From: Sulfurovum sp.
GTDB taxonomy: Bacteria; Campylobacterota; Campylobacteria; Campylobacterales; Sulfurovaceae
Length of the DNA: 9,831 nucleotides
Reading direction: 5' to 3'
NCBI GenBank assembly: GCA_027083995.1
Contig: JALWME010000242.1
Coordinates: 1 to 9,831 of the forward strand
Positions 1-6,782 of this stretch are shown here, piece after piece. How positions within the stretch are numbered: position 1 is the first letter of the stretch; each line of letters begins with the position of its first letter. A program made the translations under genes and the position numbers. A model generated the notes under the pieces. The model had not been told where the DNA came from, did no database searches, and worked only from the letters and a program-made list of their open reading frames with translations.

Positions 1-360
1 GGAAATAAGGGGCATAGCAATAATGACAATGATATGTAAGCCAAAGAGTAGTCCACTTATGACAGAAAATAAAATCATAAGCATCAGAAACAGTATGGAT
101 TTTTGGATGACCTCTTTTGGGCTATTGGCAATTTCTTTTAGGTTTACCTCCATGCCTGCTAAAAATAAAAGATATAAAAAACCTACTTGTGCGATGAGAT
201 TAAAATGTTCATTGATTCCTATGAATCCCAAATAGGCAAATAGTGACCCAAGCATGATTTCAACAGGAGGGATGGGCATGCGTAAAAATTTGGCAACAAA
301 AGGGCTACTCCATATAAGCAAAGAGAGTGTAAGGATAAGCGTGATATTAGAATGTATCAC
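1..360 (-). CDS. Cation:proton antiporter, CPA2/KefB-like, N-terminal part (runs off left edge)
   Basis: This is the N-terminal 120 residues of a membrane antiporter that exchanges Na+ or K+ for H+ across the inner membrane; the ion cannot be told from this fragment. The translation is almost entirely hydrophobic and shows the CPA2 pattern: a first helix (residues 6-23), the turn LRMPIPPVEIMLGSL at 26-40 (family consensus: R-x-P-x-x-x-G-x-x-x-G), a second helix, then YLLFLAGMEVNL at 63-74, the classic F-x-A-G-L/M-E signature, and a further helix at 88-106. The reading frame is blocked by a TAG just upstream, and GTG at 358-360 is the first possible start; the first ATG is codon 28, inside the conserved region, which is too late. 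The start overlaps the end of bioB by 14 bases, and a GAGG lies about 12 bases upstream, so translation is probably coupled to bioB. Family call is firm; a cyclic Kef-type K+ efflux role versus Na+/H+ exchange is undecided. Confidence 0.88.
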   Translation of the reverse strand, partial: MIHSNITLILTLSLLIWSSPFVAKFLRMPIPPVEIMLGSLFAYLGFIGINEHFNLIAQVGFLYLLFLAGMEVNLKEIANSPKEVIQKSILFLMLMILFSVISGLLFGLHIIVIIAMPLIS

Positions 361-1204
361 AACTGGTGGCTACCTCATAGCCCAGATTTGCCAACATAGA
401 TTTATCACTATGTGTATCTATGCCTTTGGTGGTCAAGTAGTTTCCTATGACCATGGCATTTGCCCCTGCATCAAACATTAGATTTTCTTTGTCTTGAAAC
501 AAAAGTTCACGTCCTCCTGCTACCATAAGAAGTTTCTCTTTACCCAAAAGTTGACGTGCTTTTTTTATGATGGACACAGCATCATCTAGGTCTATATTTC
601 TTGTTTTGATAGGAAGTGCAGGGTTGGGGTGATAGAAGTTTAGCGGGGTAGACTCTGGTGAAAGTGAAGCGATAGCATCTAAAAGTGAGTCTCTGTCCTG
701 CTTTGTTTCACCCATACCAAAGATGCCACCAGAACATAAAGCCAAACCAACAGACTTTACCTTTTCGCATGTCTCATAACGCTCACTCCAAGCATGCGTA
801 GTACAGATATCTGCATAATAACGTTGAGATGTCTCTAGGTTATGGTTGTAGCTATCTATACCATGCTGTTTTAGATAGATGAGATGCTCTTTGTTTGCCG
901 TACCATTGCAGGCTATGAGATTTAAGCCCTCTACTTCTTTTTTGATGGCACGTGCTGTACGCGCCACAAAGTCTACCTTTTTATCATCAAGACCTTTGCC
1001 TGCAGTGACTAAACAATAGCCCAATGCTCCATTATTTTTAGCTACTTTTGCTTCAGAGACAATCTGTCTAATATTTTTATAGTTGTAGCGTTCTATGTTC
1101 GCGTGGTATCGTACGCTCTGCGTACAGAATTTACAGTCTTCTGCACAAGTGCCTGAGAGGATGTTATTGATAGCACATAAAAATATTTGTTTACGATGGG
1201 TCAT
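347..1204 (-). CDS. bioB: Biotin synthase
   Basis: A radical-SAM enzyme that inserts sulfur into dethiobiotin to make biotin, the last step of biotin synthesis, in the cytoplasm. Seen in the 285-residue translation: the radical-SAM [4Fe-4S] motif CAEDCKFC at residues 20-27; C64 (GYC), C99 (IAC) and C157 (ALCSGGIFGMGE), which correspond to the three cysteines of the sulfur-donating [2Fe-2S] cluster; R232 in VAGGRE, which corresponds to its unusual arginine ligand; and the conserved YNHNLET at 119-125. It lacks most of the N-terminal extension of the E. coli enzyme (346 residues) and closely matches the short Campylobacter form (about 280 residues) as I remember it. The ATG start has AAGGG five bases upstream. 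No other biotin gene is in the window. The downstream antiporter overlaps its stop, so the two are probably one transcript. Transcription likely starts from one or both TATAAT boxes at 1294-1326. Confidence 0.97.
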   Translation of the reverse strand: MTHRKQIFLCAINNILSGTCAEDCKFCTQSVRYHANIERYNYKNIRQIVSEAKVAKNNGALGYCLVTAGKGLDDKKVDFVARTARAIKKEVEGLNLIACNGTANKEHLIYLKQHGIDSYNHNLETSQRYYADICTTHAWSERYETCEKVKSVGLALCSGGIFGMGETKQDRDSLLDAIASLSPESTPLNFYHPNPALPIKTRNIDLDDAVSIIKKARQLLGKEKLLMVAGGRELLFQDKENLMFDAGANAMVIGNYLTTKGIDTHSDKSMLANLGYEVATSCDTF

Positions 1205-1291
1205 CGGATCCCTTACCCTTTTTAATTTTACATAAATATTGAGTAGTTGATTACTACAGTATAATAATACTCACAATTCTAGCTATGTTTG

Positions 1292-1329
1292 AGATTATAG
1301 CAAAAGCTACTATTATGTAGATTATAGCA
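1292..1329 (-). promoter_or_regulatory. Probable bioB promoter region with duplicated extended -10 element
   Basis: On the minus strand the 11-base sequence TGCTATAATCT occurs twice, at 1319-1329 and 1292-1302, 27 bases apart. Each copy holds a perfect TATAAT (1321-1326 and 1294-1299) preceded by TGC, an extended -10 box. Campylobacterota sigma-70 promoters are known to rely on the extended -10 with little -35 conservation, and I see no good -35. Either copy could drive bioB; the proximal copy would give a leader of roughly 80 bases. No recognised biotin operator (BirA or BioR type) is visible. Confidence 0.5.
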
Positions 1330-1350
1330 CAAGGATAAAAAATCAATTTA

Positions 1351-1359
1351 TGTTATAAT
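1351..1359 (+). promoter_or_regulatory. Probable promoter (-10) of the signalling gene pair
   Basis: TGT followed by a perfect TATAAT (1354-1359) forms an extended -10 box. It lies 30 bases before the ATG at 1390, giving a leader of about 25 bases, and AGGGA (1376-1380) sits 9 bases before the ATG as the ribosome binding site. No convincing -35 is visible, as is common in this phylum. The two genes share this promoter, since there is no gap between them. Confidence 0.55.
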
Positions 1360-1389
1360 AGATACTAATATTTACAGGGATGATTTGCT

Positions 1390-2013
1390 ATGTGGCGTAT
1401 GAATAAACTTATTGTTGTGCTGATTTTTGTACTATCTGTTTTTGTGCAAGCTGCGAACCAAAAGATGGTACTCTCTGCACATTTAGCAACGGAAAATGCA
1501 ACAAGAGATTTATATGATGCAGAAAAGTTTTTTCAGGAAAATACACAAGCAAAACAACTGAAGACAAAATACAATCTTACCCTTCAACTCGAACTGTTAG
1601 AATCTTATGTATTGGTAACGATTAAGCCTATTAAACAAGTCTCTGTTAAAAACGAATTGAAGCATCTGTTTCAAGCAAGATTTCCTCAATATTTTAGTGT
1701 AGATGATAGCCCTATAAGAGATTTGAAATTGGAAAAAGAAGTAACAAAACAGGAGCAGATACCAGAAAAACCAAAACCTATACATAAAGAAAATATAAAT
1801 GGCAAAGTTTCTACCTATGCATCGCTAAAGTTGTTTTGGAAAAAGTTGGATAGTGAGTGGATAGGGTTATTGTTTTTGGCATTGGCAGGGTTTATGCTTG
1901 TCTTTAGAAGTGCAAGTCAAATACAAAAGATTAAAGTATTGCAAAAAGAAGTAGAAAAATATCAAAGCAAAGTAGAAAAAGAGATGTTGGATATGGGAGA
2001 TAGCCGTGAATAA
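1390..2013 (+). CDS. Periplasmic-sensor membrane protein with cytoplasmic coiled coil; paralogue of the next protein's sensor half
   Basis: I do not recognise a named family. The 207-residue protein has an N-terminal export signal (residues 4-21, ending VQAAN, a plausible cleavage or anchor site), a periplasmic part of about 85 residues (23-107), a charged Lys/Glu/Pro-rich linker (110-140), one membrane segment (about 157-173) and a short charged coiled coil in the cytoplasm (175-203). It has no catalytic or output domain. The periplasmic part, membrane segment and coiled coil align along their length with residues 21-180 of the downstream protein (e.g. YVLVTIKP-x-RFPQYFSVDD against FILKVGPF-x-SFPKAFIEED). 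The second half of the ectodomain has a weak SPOR-like look (beta, VGxF-type turn, helix, FPxxF), but I cannot confirm it. ATG at 1390 is preferred over the Met at codon 4 because AGGGA lies 9 bases upstream. It overlaps the next gene by 8 bases. Inferred role: partner, decoy or heterodimer half for the downstream receptor. Confidence 0.85.
   Translation: MWRMNKLIVVLIFVLSVFVQAANQKMVLSAHLATENATRDLYDAEKFFQENTQAKQLKTKYNLTLQLELLESYVLVTIKPIKQVSVKNELKHLFQARFPQYFSVDDSPIRDLKLEKEVTKQEQIPEKPKPIHKENINGKVSTYASLKLFWKKLDSEWIGLLFLALAGFMLVFRSASQIQKIKVLQKEVEKYQSKVEKEMLDMGDSRE
1995..1999 (+). promoter_or_regulatory. Ribosome binding site that fixes the GTG start at 2006
   Basis: GGGAG inside the end of the upstream gene lies 6 bases before the GTG at 2006. 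This supports GTG as the start and places it 8 bases before the end of the upstream reading frame, an arrangement typical of translational coupling. Confidence 0.65.
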
Positions 2014-4456
2014 AGTATGGTTTTATATGGCAACAGTGATAGTGTTGACGTTGAGTGTATCGGCACAGAGGTTAGGAAACTATATTGTTTTGGATGCAGA
2101 TACATCTAAAAACAGTTTGGATATGAAACGTTTACAATACCAACAAATACTAGAAGAAAACCCTTTTTTAGAAAACATGAGTAACAAAGAGAAGTTTGAC
2201 ATTCATCTTATTCCGTTTTATGATCAGTTTATCTTAAAAGTGGGACCATTTAAAAGCGGTGACGGATTGGTCTTGACCTACCTAAAGATGCGAGAGTCCT
2301 TCCCCAAAGCTTTTATAGAAGAAGATACAGCACAGGAAAAAGCCATTATACCCAAAACCCAATATATTGAAAAAAAAGTATATGTGGAAAGAGATGACCA
2401 AACATTGTGGACAGCGTTATTTGGTTTGGCAATTATCGGGATATTGTCATTGTATTTATCTTCAGACCAGTTAAAAAACCTTAGGCTAAAACACAAACGC
2501 ATACAGGAGAGACAAGAAGAAATAGAAGAAAAGCAAAGTCTGCTGCTTGAAAAAATGGGAGAAAAGATTCAAACAGTTGCATTAAAAAGTGTAAGTGATG
2601 AGAAGGAATTATTGGAAACCCCTTTAAAAAATATCGATGAAGATGAGATAAAAGATCGTATAGGTGATTTAAAAAAGTATGATGAGGAGTTGCTTCGTAC
2701 GACCTATGAACTAATAGATTTTTTAAAAATAAAATCAGGAAACATCGTCATTAGGCAAGAAGCTTTCCAGCTTAGCAATATGTTACACAAACTTACCAAT
2801 GCGGTAGCATCTTCTTTGGAAATGAAAGAACATACACTTGTTTATGATATCCAAAGTGATGTGACAAGATATCTTGTAGGAGACAGTGTTAGAGTATATC
2901 AAGTTTTACATAATCTGCTCTTGGATGCTTTTGAATCTGAGGAGAGTAGCGAGGTGGTTCTGAGTATAGAGATTAGGAGTGAAGAAAATATTGTTTTTAG
3001 TATCATCAATAAAAATAAATTTTTGACAGATGAAGAGATAGAGAGACTTTTCATTCCCAACACATGGGAAGAAATACAACAAAGCAAAAAAGATTTTGGT
3101 TTTTTCGTTATCAGAGAACTTGTCTCCAATATGAATGGAAACTTTTTAATACAAAGCCATAAGAAAACAGGTACACTTTATGAAATCTCTTTACCCTATA
3201 CCAAAGATATGGACAACAAAAGTAACAAAGAGGAACTCTCAAAACTTCTCATGCATAAAAAAGCACTCGTGGTCGATACCAACACCAAAAAAGCAGAAAT
3301 CCTAACAAAGATATTGGCATCATTTAATATAGAGACGACATTTCTCTCTTCAGAAAATCTTGCCAAACATAAACCAAATATGGAAGGCTTTGATTTTGTT
3401 GTTCTCAAATCAGAAGATGTTACAAAAAAGGTATTTCACTTTTTCCAAGATATTACACAGGATGATGACTTGGATATGATTGTAATTAACAATATTTATA
3501 ATGGCGACAATTCCGCAGATATGGTTGCACGTATTGCAGATGCAGAACTTTTTTCTCCTTTGATTATCGGAGATGTAGAGGAAGTATTAAAGCAGCTGTG
3601 TATAAAAAAAGCCAGCAAGACAAAAGATGAACTTAAAAAAGAGTTACGTTATTTTAGGATTATTGACATCGCCAATGTGACAAGGACTGATTTCCAGAAA
3701 TTTACAAAACAAAACATACTTATTGTAGAAGACAACTTGGTAAGTCAACAAGTTTTAAGCACTGTTTTAAATGCATCTAGATTGAATGTGACAAAAGTAG
3801 AAAATGGTCTTGAGGCATTGAATTATCTTGAGACCAATGCCGATATAGATTTGATTTTTATGGATATGGATATGCCTGTCATGAATGGATTTCAAACTAC
3901 AAGAGAGATACGTAAGTTGTATCCAAAGACAAAAATCCCTATTGTTGCTATCACAGGTTTGGGATTTAACTACGAAATGGAGCAAATGATTTTGGCGGGT
4001 GTAGATGCATGTATTACCAAGCCTTTTAAGGTAGGGCAACTTTATATCGCCTTGCAACGATTTTTAAAACAAGAAAAAGGTCAAGTTATATTTGAAGAAA
4101 AAAAATATCCTATACTCCAGGAAGATGTAGTCTTGGATGCACAAAAGGGTATAGCCTATACGCGTAGTGAATCATTTTACAAAGAGATTATATTGCAGGT
4201 GTCTTTTGCTTTAAAAAATTCAGAATCACTGGTGGCACAGATGATACAAAAAGATCAATTAGAAGCATTAAGGGTTTTTTGTATAGACACTTTCGGACTT
4301 AGCGGTACTATCGGAGCTATACGTTTTGCGAATCTACTCAATGAAATGCTTTTAGAAGTAAGCAAAGAAGAAGCGTATATGAGTAAGTTTATATTGCTTT
4401 ATAAAGAAGAGTGGCTAAGCCTAGAGAGTGAGATAAAAGAGTACCTTAAGCGGTAA
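2006..4456 (+). CDS. Hybrid-histidine-kinase-like membrane protein with mostly degenerate phosphorelay domains and one intact receiver
   Basis: The 816-residue protein has, in order: signal or first membrane helix (4-20); periplasmic domain (21-107) paralogous to the upstream protein; membrane segment (about 134-152); coiled coil (155-195); a HisKA-like helical hairpin (about 196-245); a HATPase-like domain (about 250-398); a first receiver-like domain (about 416-532); a second receiver (about 568-688); and an Hpt-like helical tail (about 705-816). Key residues are missing. TPL at 205-207 aligns with the H-box, but the His position is E201. The N-box reads HNLLLDAF (302-309), with Asp for the Mg2+-binding Asn. 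The G1 DxGxG is replaced by INKNKF (334-339). The first receiver has K468 at the Asp position. The Hpt His position is I760. The second receiver is complete: E575/D576, phosphoacceptor D620 in FMDMDMPVMNG, T650 and K672 in TKPF. Inferred: an inner-membrane pseudokinase scaffold or sensor whose D620 is phosphorylated by another kinase. Domain order is well supported; loss of kinase activity is inferred from residues only. Confidence 0.9.
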   Translation: MNKVWFYMATVIVLTLSVSAQRLGNYIVLDADTSKNSLDMKRLQYQQILEENPFLENMSNKEKFDIHLIPFYDQFILKVGPFKSGDGLVLTYLKMRESFPKAFIEEDTAQEKAIIPKTQYIEKKVYVERDDQTLWTALFGLAIIGILSLYLSSDQLKNLRLKHKRIQERQEEIEEKQSLLLEKMGEKIQTVALKSVSDEKELLETPLKNIDEDEIKDRIGDLKKYDEELLRTTYELIDFLKIKSGNIVIRQEAFQLSNMLHKLTNAVASSLEMKEHTLVYDIQSDVTRYLVGDSVRVYQVLHNLLLDAFESEESSEVVLSIEIRSEENIVFSIINKNKFLTDEEIERLFIPNTWEEIQQSKKDFGFFVIRELVSNMNGNFLIQSHKKTGTLYEISLPYTKDMDNKSNKEELSKLLMHKKALVVDTNTKKAEILTKILASFNIETTFLSSENLAKHKPNMEGFDFVVLKSEDVTKKVFHFFQDITQDDDLDMIVINNIYNGDNSADMVARIADAELFSPLIIGDVEEVLKQLCIKKASKTKDELKKELRYFRIIDIANVTRTDFQKFTKQNILIVEDNLVSQQVLSTVLNASRLNVTKVENGLEALNYLETNADIDLIFMDMDMPVMNGFQTTREIRKLYPKTKIPIVAITGLGFNYEMEQMILAGVDACITKPFKVGQLYIALQRFLKQEKGQVIFEEKKYPILQEDVVLDAQKGIAYTRSESFYKEIILQVSFALKNSESLVAQMIQKDQLEALRVFCIDTFGLSGTIGAIRFANLLNEMLLEVSKEEAYMSKFILLYKEEWLSLESEIKEYLKR

Positions 4457-6647
4457 CCTCAATTTTATGTTTACACTTGAAACATTCATGAACTGTTCCA
4501 GATTTTAGTTTTTTGATGCCCATGGTATAGTCACATTTTGGACATTTCGCATCTATAGGTTCATGGTTTGCGATGAACTTACATTTAGGGTAGTTCATGC
4601 AGCCAAAGAACTTACCGCGTCTACCTTCTCTCTCTTGGAGTTTTCCTCCACATTCAGGACAGGGAACTGTGAGTTCTTTTGCAGGTTCAAGTGATTTTGC
4701 ATTTTTACATTTTGGGTAGGCAGAACAAGCCAGGAACTTGCCACGTTTAGAGTTTTTGATGACCATCATAGAGCCACATTTTTCACACTTCTCATCTGTC
4801 TCTTCCGGACCTTCTACTTCTGTACCGTCTGTATTTTTGGTGTATTTACATTTAGGGAAGTTGGAACATGCGATGAACTCACCATAACGCCCTTTACGAA
4901 GTAACAGTTCAGAGTCACACTTGGGGCAGTTCTCTCCTGTGGGTATAGCGACTTTGAGACTTTTGATATTTTTCTTTCCCTCTTCTACTTTATGCATAAA
5001 AGGAGTGTAGAACTCTTTGAGTATGGTCTGCCAAGACGTTTTGCCCTCTGCTATTTCATCTAGCGTCTCTTCCATGTTGGCAGTAAATCCTGAGTCTACT
5101 ATCTCAGGGAAGTGTTTCTCTAATATCTCTATGACTGTAAAGGCTACTTCTGTAGGGTGTATACGTTTTTTCTCCAGTTCTATGTATTTACGTGTCTGTA
5201 GGGTAGTGACTGTGGGTGCATAGGTACTTGGACGACCGATACCCAGGGACTCTAGCTTTTTAATGAGACTGGCTTCGTTGTAGCGTGCAGGAGGCTCCGT
5301 GAAGTGTTGTTCCTGTTTGATATCATCTAGGCTGACAGACTGTCCTTTTTTGAGGTCTGGCAAAAGCTTGTCTTTGTCTCCGTGTCCCGTGACTTTGTAA
5401 AAACCATCAAAGAGAAGTTTTCTGCCACTTGCTTTAAAGGTACATTTATCGCCTTTAAACAAGATGCTTTGAGATTCCATCTGTGCTTCTGTCATCTGAC
5501 AGGCTAAAAAACGGTTATAGATGAGCCTATAGAGTTTGAGCTCATCGGTATTTAGGTAATCAGCTGCTATTTTGGAATCAAAGGCTACCATGGTAGGACG
5601 TATAGCTTCATGAGCCTCTTGTGCACCCTTGGACTTGGTGACATAGCTCTTAGCTTTAGTAGGGAGATACTTCTCTCCAAAGTTCTTCTTGATGTATTCT
5701 CTTGCACTTTCCACTGCTTCTTTGGCAAGGTTCATAGAGTCTGTTCTCATATAGGTGATGACTCCCATCGTTCCTTGGTCAGTCTTCACACCTTCATAGA
5801 GCTTTTGGGCAACCATCATAGTCTTTTTAGGAGAGAACCCTAGCTGTGTCGATGCTGCTTGTTGTAGGGATGAAGTCATAAATGGTGGAGGCGTTTTTGT
5901 CTTTCTTTTGGTTTTTTCTAACTTACTTACCACAAAAGATTCAGACTTCGCAGAAGTGACTATCTCTGTGGCATCTGCTTCAGTTTTGATGGTGAGTTTG
6001 TCTATTTTGAGTCCATTATAATCATAGATGCTTGCATCAATGTTCTTTTCAAACAGTGCATCTATCGTCCAGTACTCTTCAGGCTTAAAGGCCTTGATTT
6101 CCCTCTCTTTGTCTACAACGAGTTTGAGCGTAGAGCTTTGTACTCTACCTGCACTCAAGCCCTTTTGTATCTTAGAAGCCAAAAGTGGAGAGAGTTTGTA
6201 CCCCACGATACGGTCTAGCATACGTCTAGTCTGCTGTGCATCTACAGAGTCCATATCTAGCTTACGAGGGTTTTCTACTGCATGCAAGATGGCAGACTTG
6301 GTAATCTCATGAAATACGATACGTGGAAGTTCAGTTGGTTCTTTACCTATAGCCATGGCAATATGATATCCTATAGCCTCACCTTCACGATCCTCATCGG
6401 TCGCTATAAAGACAGTCTGGGCTTGTTTGGCAAGTTTTTTTAGTTCTTTGACTGTAGCGTTCACATCTCTGGGTATGGAGTACTTAGGCACTAAGTCACC
6501 TGTTTCATCATCAAGTGTGATGCCAAAGGTACTTTTAGGAAGGTCACGTATATGCCCTTTAGAAGCTATGACTTTATAATCTTTACTCAAGAAGTTAGTG
6601 ATGGTACGTGCTTTTGCTGGTGATTCGACTATGATTAAATTTTTCAT
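4446..6647 (-). CDS. topA: DNA topoisomerase I (type IA)
   Basis: Relaxes negative supercoils by cutting and resealing one DNA strand. The 733-residue protein has an N-terminal TOPRIM domain (IIVESPAKA at 5-13 with catalytic E8; TDEDREGE at 83-90 with the metal-binding D84, D86, E88), then the type IA core with the active-site tyrosine Y299 in ITYMRTDS (297-304), the HEAIRP motif at 346-351 and GIGRPSTYAP at 469-478. The C-terminus has four Cys4 zinc-ribbon repeats, starting at C574, C621, C663 and C702, each C-x2-C followed by a second Cys pair; the last has the altered spacing C-x2-C. Length and four-finger layout match Helicobacter/Campylobacter TopA and are shorter than the 865-residue E. 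coli enzyme. ATG at 6647 begins MKNLIIVESP, the expected N-terminus; the ribosome site is weak (AAGTAAG). Its stop overlaps the 3' end of the convergent signalling gene by 11 bp, leaving no room for a terminator between them. Confidence 0.98.
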   Translation of the reverse strand: MKNLIIVESPAKARTITNFLSKDYKVIASKGHIRDLPKSTFGITLDDETGDLVPKYSIPRDVNATVKELKKLAKQAQTVFIATDEDREGEAIGYHIAMAIGKEPTELPRIVFHEITKSAILHAVENPRKLDMDSVDAQQTRRMLDRIVGYKLSPLLASKIQKGLSAGRVQSSTLKLVVDKEREIKAFKPEEYWTIDALFEKNIDASIYDYNGLKIDKLTIKTEADATEIVTSAKSESFVVSKLEKTKRKTKTPPPFMTSSLQQAASTQLGFSPKKTMMVAQKLYEGVKTDQGTMGVITYMRTDSMNLAKEAVESAREYIKKNFGEKYLPTKAKSYVTKSKGAQEAHEAIRPTMVAFDSKIAADYLNTDELKLYRLIYNRFLACQMTEAQMESQSILFKGDKCTFKASGRKLLFDGFYKVTGHGDKDKLLPDLKKGQSVSLDDIKQEQHFTEPPARYNEASLIKKLESLGIGRPSTYAPTVTTLQTRKYIELEKKRIHPTEVAFTVIEILEKHFPEIVDSGFTANMEETLDEIAEGKTSWQTILKEFYTPFMHKVEEGKKNIKSLKVAIPTGENCPKCDSELLLRKGRYGEFIACSNFPKCKYTKNTDGTEVEGPEETDEKCEKCGSMMVIKNSKRGKFLACSAYPKCKNAKSLEPAKELTVPCPECGGKLQEREGRRGKFFGCMNYPKCKFIANHEPIDAKCPKCDYTMGIKKLKSGTVHECFKCKHKIEVTA

Positions 6648-6680
6648 ATATTACTTACTTTATGGTTAGGAATTTTTGGC

Positions 6681-6708
6681 ATTGTAGCACATTTGTGAAT
6701 AAAAGCAA
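6681..6708 (-). promoter_or_regulatory. Probable topA promoter
   Basis: On the minus strand, TTGCTT (6703-6708) is separated by 16 bases from TACAAT (6681-6686), which is itself preceded by TGC, an extended -10. Transcription would start about 25 bases before the topA ATG. It points away from the lipoprotein promoter in the same 135-base gap. Confidence 0.55.
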
Positions 6709-6727
6709 CACAAAAGGTGTTTGTGCT

Positions 6728-6758
6728 TTGACAAAATTATGCTATCATCTTGTATAAA
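6728..6758 (+). promoter_or_regulatory. Possible promoter of the lipoprotein gene
   Basis: A perfect TTGACA (6728-6733) is followed after 19 bases by TATAAA (6753-6758), about 25 bases before the ATG at 6783. The spacing is a little long, so the -10 may act largely alone. AGGGA (6770-6774), 8 bases before the ATG, is a good ribosome binding site. Confidence 0.45.
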
Positions 6759-6782
6759 ATAACATATTTAGGGAAATAAATC

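Noticed and set aside
23..481. Two short plus-strand open frames of 70 and 75 codons
   Set aside because: They lie antisense to the antiporter and the end of bioB, have no ribosome site, and their translations have no family-like pattern, whereas the minus-strand frame gives a clear CPA2 antiporter.
1239..1260. Inverted repeat GTAGT-TGATT-ACTAC as a biotin-regulator operator
   Set aside because: The arms are only 5 bp, and the sequence does not match BirA, BioR or BioQ operator patterns that I know.
4446..4960. Repeats in the 3' part of topA as a repeat array
   Set aside because: They are the four Cys4 zinc-ribbon coding repeats of TopA, divergent at DNA level, not a CRISPR or tandem repeat array. 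No CRISPR, tRNA or rRNA was seen in the window.
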